Of a DNA stretch of 64,000 nucleotides, positions 20,402 through 30,355 are shown piece by piece. The notes under the pieces were generated by a model, which saw nothing but the letters and a program-made list of their open reading frames with translations, ran no database searches and had not been told where the DNA came from. Source of the stretch: Blumeriella jaapii (taxonomy: Eukaryota; Ascomycota; Leotiomycetes; Helotiales; Drepanopezizaceae); contig VWND01000069.1 of NCBI GenBank assembly GCA_009599575.1, forward strand, positions 744,001 through 808,000, written 5' to 3'. The translations under genes were made by a program, and so were the position numbers. Positions within the stretch are counted from its first letter, which is position 1. Each line of letters starts with the position of its first letter.

Positions 20402-22112
20402 TCATGTCATCAAATCCCATCCTACCAGTCCCCAAACGGTCTCCAGCAACCATTCTTTTCCGTACTTCTCGACACAGGTGACGTCTGCGGGCAAACTGGA
20501 GCTCTCTGTCGGGGGTCTTGGCAATTTCAGACTCTCTAACTCCACTCCACCCAGCATGCTCTTCAACAATGTGCTCTGCAGAAGCTTCTTGGACTTACTC
20601 AGCATGGCTCCAGATAAGGAATTCAAGCCAATGCCGCAAGACTGGGTACGTCCAGATGTCAGTATGCGAGATACTAGCTCAATTCTCTCTGAACCCCCTA
20701 GCACCCCGTTGAGAATTTGGATTATGTACTGAGACTCTGGCCTAGAACCCCCATGCCCAAGCTCATCCGAACGTTTGGTGATATTGCCTGGGTTGTCGGA
20801 TGTGGAAACATGCTCTCCAAATACGGAATCTGACAACAGTCGTCCTGTTTGATCAAGAATCAAAAAAAGTATGCCCTCAAGAATCTCAGCATGTCCAGTT
20901 TTGTCGGCTTTCCAATCCACTCCCTGGACCATCGTTATGAGAGTTTGAGCTAAGCATTTGTTGACTGTGTATTGCGCCGTACCCGCTCTAGCTCGCTTGC
21001 TCCGTCTGTCGGGACTGCGATGTGCGGCTTCGTCTTCTGCTTGCAAGCCACTGATGGTGTGTAGAAAGTCTAGGGACTTCTTGAAGAGCATCACTAAGCG
21101 ATACACTACCTCAGACTTTTTACTCCGGCCTGGAATGGTCAGGAAGAGCTCATCCACAGAGTTGAGACAGCGGATCAGCGACATGTCGACCTGATGAAAA
21201 ACTTGGCGAAGCAAAAATGAGGTTCGTGTGCCATGACTGTCAATTCGTATGTTCTTGAGCGGTAGGCAGCAGTTGGGAATAGATTCCTCGAGGAGACTGA
21301 TTGTCTGTATGATTATCTCCGTCAGGTTGTTGATCTGGTCAAGAGTGCTGCAGTCTTGCGCCGCAGCTTGTAGTCGCCCTCGTTGCTGTAGGATCCGCAA
21401 GGCTTTTTCTCATCAGCAACGATTGAAAATACCAGAAGATGGCATACCATATGAACTGAGCCTTAGCTGGTCGTCGTTCTCCATGGCCGAGAGGGTATTG
21501 ATTTCCCCTCGATTGTCCCAGGCCTCCGTCTCCATTGAAGGCGCCGCACGCTTTCTTGTAGTTCCAGCTTCGCTCTGCGGTCTCCCATTTTGCCCCTCTT
21601 CTGAATATTGACTGTCCGGAGTGGCAGAAGGTCCCTCGTCGGCACTCCCATCGCCGCGCAGCTTTCCCTTCAGTAGCCGGTTCGCCTCTTCTAAGCATCG
21701 AACTTTATCTTCGAGGTGCTTCTTCTCCTTGTATATCGTCTCGTACTGGTGCTTCCAGAAATCTACCGTCTCGATGTATCGTAAACGCTCTTTCGGGACG
21801 GGCTGGCCTGCTCTCTGGTGCTTCTGTAACTGTTTGATATACTCTGATCCATTTTAGGTCTGCCAATGCACCGGGAAGCGACTGCGACTCACCGGCCGTG
21901 GAAAGCGACGGCGGCTTGGACTTTGTGACTGTCAACGCGAAAGAAAGCTGGCTTTGGGTAAAATGTGGACATATCTTGGTCGGAGACGAAGGTTTCTGCG
22001 CTTGGGTAGAAAGCGCGCTGCAGGGGGCGTTTCGCTGCTGCTTCGAGGGCGAAAGAGAACGCGGCCAAGAAGCCGGAAGAGGCAGCTTGACAATGAGCGA
22101 CTGATCTGGCAT
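20402..22112 (-). CDS. Unrecognised fungal protein with N-terminal coiled coil
   Basis: The proposed exons are 22112-21893, 21807-21448 and about 21366-20402, giving roughly 514 aa. Exon 2 encodes a convincing charged coiled coil (FWKHQYETIYKEKKHLED, then VRCLEEANRLLKGKL). Exon 3 encodes a long mainly helical domain without a known motif (SLLEESIPNCCLP, FLLRQVFHQVDMSLIRCLNS, KNIRIDS) and a basic patch RRSKRARAG that could be a nuclear signal. The first donor is GTGAGT. Both downstream acceptors were chosen because they keep phase; the acceptor before exon 3 is weak, since the better-looking CTACAG at about 21386 is out of phase. The start codon is also uncertain. The gene is real by composition, but its function is unknown. 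Confidence 0.6.
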
Positions 22113-23087
22113 GCTGAGCCTCGCCTGCGATGCTACAATCGCTGAGATGAAATCGTCGGAAAATTTGAGGTACCGGGAAGACAGGAGGGGAAATGGTAGT
22201 TTTGAGATGGGAGATGGGGGATGGGGGATGGAAGATTGGAAATGGGAGATGGGAGACGAGGGAAAATCATTCATCCGGCCGGGCAAGGGAGCAGACACAA
22301 GATTTTCCGGTTCCGGTTCCGGTTCCGGAAGGCACGAAGCGAGGTAATGTCTCCTCCAAATATCACGTGCCGATTCTTTACTTTCTCAAGTGATACTATT
22401 CTCAGTTGTATTCTGACCCAGAGAGTCTCTTCGAACCATGCCGTTGATAAGTCTCTGTGGATCAGCTCCGAGCTTATTCTTGGTTAGTGGTGCAATGGGA
22501 TTCAGACGTAAGATTAGGACAAATAGTATCAGCTCTGCCGAGTCTTTGTACCACAGAGTCATCCCACTCACTGGAATCAAGCGTGACCATTCAGATTCTA
22601 GCAGAAATGATTTGTGGATAACATCAGCCTGTGAAGATATCAATCATTCATTGTTTTGTGGCATGTTGGGTTCAGTTCGGTAAGCCTTGAAGGGACGCAA
22701 AGCGATTCACGATTACTTCCTACATCTGTGATTCACAGTACTTTTGTGTTATTCAAAGCGCCGGACAGGTGAGGTGATTGATGAGTTTCCGTCGAAGCTA
22801 ATCACCACCTTGTTAAGACCATGATGGGTTTTCGTATATATTCGAACCCGTTATCGTGCTCCCTTACCTGATCTTCAAGGAAGCTGTCTTGTGATATCCG
22901 GAATATCTATCCTCAAAGACAGAAAATACCAAGCACCATTACAAGATCAGCGTCAACATACCAACAACCTGAGCCATTTACCGATTCCAGCAGAAACGCA
23001 GAAAGCCTCCCGACGACATCTCGGTAGACAAACATACCTGTACTAAGAAACCGTCCAAACAGGCATCCCCAGAAGGCTCACAGCAGA
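22113..23087. other. Intergenic region, divergent between coiled-coil gene and first RING gene
   Basis: It contains GGGAGAT repeats (22196-22262) and a (TTCCGG)4 repeat (about 22309-22330). No convincing gene is present; the short open frames have no family signature. Confidence 0.5.
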
Positions 23088-24440
23088 ATGGCGCCACCTC
23101 GAAGATTCGAACCCAGTCTGTTAAGCCTGGATCTTCTTATTAGAAGAATCAGAGAGCACGCCGCCAGTTTACTGGGGACGAACATCGACTTGGAAATGAA
23201 ATTCTACCTGACTACAAGTGCTAATGAGGGAGCGAGAGATTTGTACATACTGACAATCCAACGTCAGCATCTCTGGATGTTTCTGGCCGCCTTGGATGCC
23301 TTGTTAGTCAACAGCGGGGCGGCCACAGCACACCAACAAGACAGCCAACAGCGTTCACCTGATGTTGGAGAGTCTGAGCTGGGTTTGGCAGCGGCATCGA
23401 CAAGTGCAGCTGAACTGGAGGAGTTGCCTGATGTTGCGATTCTCAGCCCCCAAGGATCTGGAACAAGAATCGCAGCTGGAGATGCGCAAGCGCCTATCAT
23501 TTCTTCAGCTGCTTCAAGTTCACAAGATGCAGTTCGGCATCTGAAGCCATCGCCGAAAGAGGCAAGCGCCGCGCCGGGCACAGCAGAACGGGCGTCAACT
23601 CCCACAGACAGCGAAATATGCATCATCTGTCTAGAAGATCTGTCTGACCCTTGCACATTGGCGCCGTGCGCTCACAGATTCGACTACGAATGCATCCGCC
23701 ACTGGCTGAAAAGCATTTACACAAGCTCGGGCTTTGACGAGCATTTGCTTCGCTGTCCAACATGCCGCCAACCCGCAATCTCGCTCCTGATCGACAGACC
23801 GGTCCAGATAGACGTCCTGGGTTATGTTCGAGCTCGCTCGGTAGACCAGGAATTCACAGAGGGCCGAAGAAGACACGGTGCCGATAACTCTCAACCTCGT
23901 CGACATGGTTCTCAATCTCCTGCTGCTGCTGCTGCTGGACATCCCTCTCGATATACATCTCGCCAGGAGGGGCCGCAGAGCTCGATAGGAACATCATTTG
24001 ATACACGAGACTATGTTGAAGACGTGGTCTTTGAGAGCCTCAACACACACGAAGTGAGTGCTTTGTTCGTTAACCATGATGGGCTCTACATCGGCTGGGG
24101 TTCGATGGAGGACGACAATGGTGAGGGCTCGTCAAGTACTCCTGTCCTCATGTCGGCACAGCGTACAGCTGATCTTCAGAGACGGAGGATTGATGAGACA
24201 GAAGCCACGGGGGAAGGCTCTTCAACAGACTTATTCAGAACACCCCAGTGGCGATCATGGCCCCCCTTTGCCGACTACGAGGGACTTGGCTCATCACCAC
24301 GAAGCTCTGGACATCAAGTCATGTCCCGGAGATCATCAACAGCAACCGGGGAATCAAACACTGGTCCGGGAGTCACGGAGGAGGAATCGTCGACTGGGAG
24401 TCAGTTTTGGGTCGTCTCAGAAGAAAGTAGTGAGAGATAG
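23088..24440 (+). CDS. RING finger protein, probable E3 ubiquitin ligase
   Basis: This is a single exon of 450 aa. A RING domain lies at about residues 178-226: CIICLEDL, then PCAHRFDYECIRHWL, then LRCPTCRQ. The fifth zinc ligand is Asp (CAHRFD) instead of Cys or His, as in Rbx1-type RINGs, so zinc binding is still plausible. The N-terminal 70 residues are a helical region (LLIRRIREHAASLLG, LWMFLAALDALL). The rest is Ser/Gln/Glu-rich and probably disordered. Family role: E2 recruitment for ubiquitin transfer. The next gene downstream on the same strand has the same RING variant, which suggests a local duplication. Substrates are unknown. Confidence 0.85.
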   Translation: MAPPRRFEPSLLSLDLLIRRIREHAASLLGTNIDLEMKFYLTTSANEGARDLYILTIQRQHLWMFLAALDALLVNSGAATAHQQDSQQRSPDVGESELGLAAASTSAAELEELPDVAILSPQGSGTRIAAGDAQAPIISSAASSSQDAVRHLKPSPKEASAAPGTAERASTPTDSEICIICLEDLSDPCTLAPCAHRFDYECIRHWLKSIYTSSGFDEHLLRCPTCRQPAISLLIDRPVQIDVLGYVRARSVDQEFTEGRRRHGADNSQPRRHGSQSPAAAAAGHPSRYTSRQEGPQSSIGTSFDTRDYVEDVVFESLNTHEVSALFVNHDGLYIGWGSMEDDNGEGSSSTPVLMSAQRTADLQRRRIDETEATGEGSSTDLFRTPQWRSWPPFADYEGLGSSPRSSGHQVMSRRSSTATGESNTGPGVTEEESSTGSQFWVVSEESSER

Positions 24441-25234
24441 GCGTGTGCTATGGAGTGGTGTAGGAATAAGCTAAGCTTAACGGAAGAGAGCATTGATGTT
24501 CCGAAGTACCAGCTTACAAAAGTTACAGGCGCTCTGATGCCTTTAGATACCGAAGATATTACAGTTAAAAAACGAGCTACCCTGTTTCTCGTCTAGGGTT
24601 GCCTGTCCCTTGCCAGAGCTCGTTCTAACAACAGTGCCCGCATCTCGTACAGCTGATTTCTGTCTACTTGACATACCGCCATTCGAGACAATCGTCTTAC
24701 AACAGTGCCAACCCTGTAACCTCGACTAGTAGATTCTAACTTGTTGTTCTCGAGAAAATGTGCTCAGAAACAGATGAGTAAAAGGTCTGCAAGCGTGAAT
24801 AATCCGTTGGTTCTGAACAACCACGAGTAGGGAATAAGTTGTTGTGGCAGCTCGAGTTAGTACATTCTTACGCCGCAGCCGCGTCACGGAACTCCATAGT
24901 CTTGTATCTGTGAAGTGACTGTGAGGTCAGCTTAAGCGAGTCGTGATTCCCATTCATAATCATCCAGGGGTTAGCAACATTATCCCGTTGCTCGATCACC
25001 ACTCTCAGGATGAATGTTATTGTATTCATGGATTTACGAGTAACTCAGAACATCAAACTATTATATATACCCCGAGAACCCACCATTCCACGAAATCATA
25101 CAAACACAAAACCACAATTCGTTCCCGCAGATCTAGCACAAAAGCAGAACCACTGGGTGCCCTCTCTGTGATACAGCTCATCGGACATCAGAAAATAAAC
25201 CAAGTCCTCTCGGAAGCTAGTGAGATCGAACAAC
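24441..25234. other. Intergenic region between the two RING genes
   Basis: About 790 bp lie between the RING genes on the same strand. An upstream open frame (24943-25383) overlaps the second RING gene in another frame and has no family signature. I see only promoter or UTR sequence. Confidence 0.5.
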
Positions 25235-26356
25235 ATGAGCCCAAATCAAACGGCGGGCCCAGGCGGTGGACAAGAGACCGCGCCGCCAGCTACTTCCGCC
25301 AGCCAAGACGAAGAGGAGTGCATGATCTGTCTAAACACCCTCGAGCGCCGCGCCACAATCATTCCGTGTGGCCACACTTTTGACTACGCGTGTATCAAGC
25401 GGTGGATAACAGGCGGGGAGAGGGCTGCGAGACTCTGCCCGTGCTGCAGAGGATACATGACACAACTAGGAACTAAATTCAGAAACCACAGCAGCTACAC
25501 CTTTGAACCCATCATCGACAAGCTATTCCCCCAGATCGAGTGGAGTCCCGACGGCTTTGAGGCCGCAGGAGCCGCCAGAGGAGAAGGAGGAGGAGAAGGG
25601 CGAAGCTACGCCGATGGATATGATCGTTTACGTGGTCAACCACTTATCATCCTGGATTTCCCCGCGGTCAAGAACTTCGAGAAACTCGTTCGTTTCAAGG
25701 GCCGGTTTTGGCTTGTTCAAAGTACGGTAGGCCTCCAAATCGTGCAGAGTGATCAGCGAACGACGTCTCTGGTCCTTGTCCGATACGACATCCAGGAGAT
25801 ACTCGACCCGGCTTCTCGCACTGCCTTCAAGCACGTGGAAATACAAGAAGACGAGGCCTCAATACGGCAATACCAGAAGGCGAGGGCATTCATCGATGGG
25901 TATCTGTCCATCCCGGATCGCGAACTTCGTGAAACCGACAGGCTCTCGACTATCGACGACAGGGGCTTGTATCAGGAACTGAGCGGGCGAGCCCATGTCC
26001 ATCGGGGTTCCGCACCTCCTTCGCGCTTCAGTCTCGGACCTGAAGGTGACTTTGCCCAAGTTGAGAGCTTGCTCGTAGAGAATGGGCCTGCGTACGCGGA
26101 TACTCCGCTCATTACCAGGAGGTTGAGGGTGTTGGAAAAGAAGGATGAGAAGATCTTGGAGATGGTAGAAGCGATCTCGAGCATTTTGCATGAGCTGAAC
26201 AAGCTTCAGCCTGAGATAGTAGGTGGCCATCTCCTCGATAGAGCTTACACTGGGATTTTGGAAATGCCAAAGGGGCCGAGATTGTGTGAACAATGTGGCA
26301 TCACACATTGGAATGGGAGTTGTAGGCCAACACCAGATCCATCTCAGAATGTATAA
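25235..26356 (+). CDS. RING finger protein, second of tandem pair
   Basis: This is a single exon of 373 aa from the ATG at 25235 (MSPNQ). The RING is at about residues 29-75: CMICLNTL, IIPCGHTFDYACIKRWI, LCPCCRGY. As in the upstream neighbour, Asp replaces the fifth ligand (CGHTFD). After it comes KFRNHSSYTFEPI, a conserved-looking middle region with alternating strands, then a helical part (LRVLEKKDEKILEMVEAISS) near residues 295-330. A C-terminal CxxC-x(n)-C segment (CEQCGITHWNGSC) may bind another metal. It is probably an E3 ubiquitin ligase. The domain order differs from the upstream RING gene (RING first here), so the pair share the RING type but not the whole architecture. Confidence 0.85.
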   Translation: MSPNQTAGPGGGQETAPPATSASQDEEECMICLNTLERRATIIPCGHTFDYACIKRWITGGERAARLCPCCRGYMTQLGTKFRNHSSYTFEPIIDKLFPQIEWSPDGFEAAGAARGEGGGEGRSYADGYDRLRGQPLIILDFPAVKNFEKLVRFKGRFWLVQSTVGLQIVQSDQRTTSLVLVRYDIQEILDPASRTAFKHVEIQEDEASIRQYQKARAFIDGYLSIPDRELRETDRLSTIDDRGLYQELSGRAHVHRGSAPPSRFSLGPEGDFAQVESLLVENGPAYADTPLITRRLRVLEKKDEKILEMVEAISSILHELNKLQPEIVGGHLLDRAYTGILEMPKGPRLCEQCGITHWNGSCRPTPDPSQNV

Positions 26357-26689
26357 TAGGTAGATATGCCTCGATCCTAGCGAAGTAGACCTAGATCGCT
26401 TCACATCAATGGTATTTGCACTCGATCCTTTTCCATTTAGACCAGATTCAATTCGTTTGCGCTCGTTTCCTAAGAAGGTTCCATTGTTCCGAAGTCATTT
26501 GGACATTGGAATCTCAACAAAGAAAACAATCGCTTGCCAAGAATTTTTCCCAGCCAAGTCCTGCTTGCGATTAACGCGTCAAATCCTTTGTTTAGATTCA
26601 AAATTCCCCAGATAAGTAGCCCAAATCCTGTAAAACGCATAATCTCTCTTAGTTGCTGCTATGGATCGTCAAATCCGAATCTATAAAAA

Positions 26690-27965
26690 ATGCCTTCCGA
26701 AGAAGCAGCGCGCCTCTCAATTCCAACGTCACTCCCACACCATCCCTACCGAGGCTCTGCTCAAGACGCAGCAGCAGTAAGTCCTCGATCCGCACCTCTT
26801 TCAACACAATTCCCACCAGAGCAACCGACAAGCCTCGATTGTGTAGACATGTGGACCAAAGAGCATCACGACCGAGCGGCAGCGCGAGAGCAACACCTGA
26901 ACTGGCTTCACACGCCACGAGATCTGGACTGGGCATCCAAAAGTGTGTGGATGCCCAGCTGTATCACACAGGACGAGTCCTGCTTTCAGGAGATCCACTG
27001 GGGACGCTCCGCAGACGCGCGCGGTCCTCAGGATATCTTCCACGTCAGTACGATCCCGTGGGACGAGGACGCTTGTCAGACATTCGACTACGCCCGGGAT
27101 CTGCAAGAGACGAATTGGCGAAATTGGAGCTTGAGACAAAATCAGGGCGAGGCGGAAGAGTTCGCGAACAATCTCACACATGTGGAGATGGATGTGGAGG
27201 GTTTCGACGGCGAGGGCAACAGGGTTCGGGTACAAAGAGTACTGGAAGTGAACCTGAAGATACAAGCCAACAGCAGCTCGTATCCAGCTACGGAGGAGAC
27301 AACCATGGAGTGTAAGATGCTTGGAGAATCACATTTCCACTTTCATCGGGGCATGTAGAGACTCGGCCCTAGAGATCGTCAACCCTTCCCTGAACAGCAT
27401 TTTCAAGCATAGCAGATACTGACCTCGTCGTGATCCAGTGAAAAGATCGCTGGTCTTTAAGTCCCCGTCTGAGTATTCTCTGCTTGCACAGGAAACACGA
27501 GCTCAAGAGCCTTATCATCCCGTACTCGAGCAGTTGGCCCAGCGCGAAGTGGACAACGCGTTCGACGAACGAAACTGCCATCTGCGAGACGTCTTCGGAC
27601 AAGTCGTCGACAGCCTCCGGACGACGCAAGAAAGCCGCTTCGGAGAGCACAACTGGAACTTCCAGAAACCAGAGTCGGGCGTGTATGGCCCCGATGATAC
27701 CAGCTTACATCTGGTCGAGAGACGGTCTGATGTGCTCGCGGGAGGAGACCTGGTTCTCACGCACGTGATCAGCGTGATGCAGACGAGGGCCGGGGGCAGG
27801 AATCATCTTTTCGATTTGCCGACTGAGGGGACCGACGCAGAGCGTCAAATACGGCTGGCAAGATGGAGTATCTCGTCTGCCATCGACCGTTGCATTGCAG
27901 CTGGATCGGCCGACAGGTTTGTCTTGGATAAATGGGTTGAAGGGACATTTCTTCCCAAACGCTGA
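26690..27965 (+). CDS. Unrecognised two-exon fungal protein
   Basis: Exon 1 is 26690-27311 and exon 2 is 27439-27965. The 127-bp intron has a strong GTAAGA donor, a tactgac branch site and a CCAG acceptor, and the phase joins exactly, giving 382 aa. Composition is that of a soluble acidic protein with many Trp, Asp and Glu (DMWTKEHHDRAAAREQH, TIPWDEDACQTFDYARDLQ, EQLAQREVDNAFDERNCH). No signal peptide, membrane helix or known motif is visible. It follows the two RING genes on the same strand, but no functional link can be shown. The first exon alone could end at a stop at 27358, and the second half has its own frame; the splice model explains both. The start codon could be elsewhere upstream. 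Confidence 0.6.
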
Positions 27966-30355
27966 CCAGAAGTACAAGATGTTGACAATCTAGTGCTAGA
28001 TAAGCGAATCAAATCACTTCAGACTTCTAGCCATAGCCTGTGAAGAGTGATAATATCACCAAACATAGCATTAAGCTTCTCTAAACTCTTGATTTTTCTC
28101 ATCGATATGAGCGTCAGCTTTAGGTTACCGTGTGGTACAAGAACTGTCTATTGCCACGGTTTGAAAAAATACGGACAACAGGCATATGGGACTTTATCTT
28201 CGGGAAGAGGAATTTCAAAAGCAAATGATATTCATAAAAATCGGCTTTAGTGATATGGTGCTTTGTTTGCAAGGCTGGAATCTAAGCGTGGAAATTTTGG
28301 TCGAAATCTTTAAGCACAGATCGTAGATTTGATTCATAACATGTACGAGATTAAAAAACATGTACGAGATCAAAAGGAATATCTGACTAATAAAGCCCAG
28401 AACAAGGAAACCAAAAATTATATTGCTAAACTGTTTGTTATCTTTTCTTGTATCATTTTCTTTTTGCGAAAAAAAAAATAGGAAAGTACTATCATGCCTG
28501 TTGATCTTAAATGAAAAGTTTATCAACCTACCTTAACACTGCGATATTTCGTTTTCGGAAGGAAAAGATCGAGAATACGATAACACGCAACGCTTAACCG
28601 AGTGTTTACTAATGAGATATCTCCTGATCATAAACAACAGCATTTCAGGCATCACTGGCTGGACCCCGCCATCTCACATCCAAGTCATTCACACATTAAT
28701 GCCAAAAGAGAAGAGAGCAAATATCTCATGATTTCATTCATCACCCCTCTCCTTCTCGTGCGGCACATTGCCGTCGGCCATCGACAGCACCCCGTATCAC
28801 CAAACCACCCCACCCAACTCATCTAGTTCCTCACTTACTGTTAAACAAGTATGCATTAACCGGCACGTCACACTTACCTATCGAGACATTCGCAGCCTCG
28901 CAGCCCGGGAGAGGAGGTACTCACCGATACATTGTTTTCCCTTCCTTTCCTCCGCGGGCCTGCAACGCGATACGGCAAGGCTTCGTCTCATGGGTGCTCT
29001 CTCTCTTTCTCGTCTACGTCTCCAGTCTGTCTGTGCATCAAAAATTCCCTACTTTCGTCACCTTCCCACTGCCTTCCAGATCTGTCTCGTTTGGGCTCCC
29101 GGAGACATACAGAGCGGTGGAAGTCGATCTGAGTCTCTCGACCTAAAAAAAAAACCGGAATCGAAATCGATAAGTCGATTGCAGAAGAAACCAGGCACAT
29201 GGTCTTTGCGAATTCCGGCGTGATGGAGAAAGAGATGAAGGAAGGGATGGACTGATTCCGGCTGGAGGCAAACGAGGCAGATTGGCGGCCTGGTGGGCTG
29301 TGTGCAAGGTAAGTAGGTACCTAGGTAAGTAGGTATGTATCGTAGTGGCACTAGTGCTGATGCTGAGCCGCGCACTCCTGCACTTACTTCCCCTCGTACC
29401 AAATGCATACACTGGCGTACGATACCTGGGCAAGGCAGGCACCTCGACATGTCGAATGGAATCTCATCCATCGGGGACAAGCGAGCTGATTTTATAAGAA
29501 TAACATCATCACCAGTCTTGATTATCATTTCTCTCAGCGCCATTGAAGACAAACAAAAACAGATTAACCTAATAGGAAGTAGTTAAACAAACAATAAGAT
29601 AACGTAAAAACAGATTGTCCTACAAGAAAGTAGCTAAACAAACCACGAATGCTTAGCCGAGAAGGCTTCAACAACGACGTAAACCTAGGTAACATTTAGC
29701 CGAGAAGACTTATACACATTAAAATGGCTGTGATACATACCACTCACGCAAAAAGTGGTGGAAAGCTGCTGTTACACACCAACCTACCTGAACACCATCT
29801 ACCTATCTACCTACCAGGTCTCGGTGAGCAGATGTAGATACAATGCAGATACATATGCAAGCATGCGGATCGGCTTATAGCGCGCCCTATCAGGAACACA
29901 TCAGACCCGGAGACTTTCCTACCGCTCAGGAAGCCCGTCTCTCGTCCATCTCCTGTCCATGACTGCCCATGTCTGCCCCTCGCATCAAGGATGTTCATGG
30001 ATGCCAGGAAAGCCACCCACTGGACGACCGGAAAGCCCATGGCGCGCTTCCATCCACACTACTCGCACCTCTCCCACAGCACATTTTGGTATCCTGCTCG
30101 CCTCACTGCCCCGGGTATGAGTTGTGTCTGAAACACATTGATGGAGGCTCAGGCTCGGGAAACATCGGTTTCCGCTCTCGGAACCGATTTAAACCAATGC
30201 CCACGCCATCGCCTGGCGCTCGGTACTGCAAGCTCTCAATCTCTTTCTCACTTTGAGTCTCACCCAAGATTATCACTTGTCACTTAGCTTCGAGGGAAGA
30301 ATCTCTTCTACCTATTAACACATACCAAGCTGCATACTCTGTCTGCACTCTCAAA
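27966..30355. other. AT-rich intergenic region
   Basis: The part from 28000 to 28600 is strongly AT-rich with many TA dinucleotides, like DNA affected by repeat-induced point mutation. At 29560-29730 there are imperfect direct repeats (AGTAG-TAAACAAAC and GCTTAGCCGAGAAGGCTT-like units). GTAGGTA repeats occur at 29305-29340. The right 250 bp is a pyrimidine-rich promoter for the next gene. No gene is supported. Confidence 0.6.

Noticed and set aside
28768..29223. 151-aa frame in the AT-rich gap
   Set aside because: Ser/Leu/Arg-biased, no motif, no splice context and no clear promoter; probably chance.
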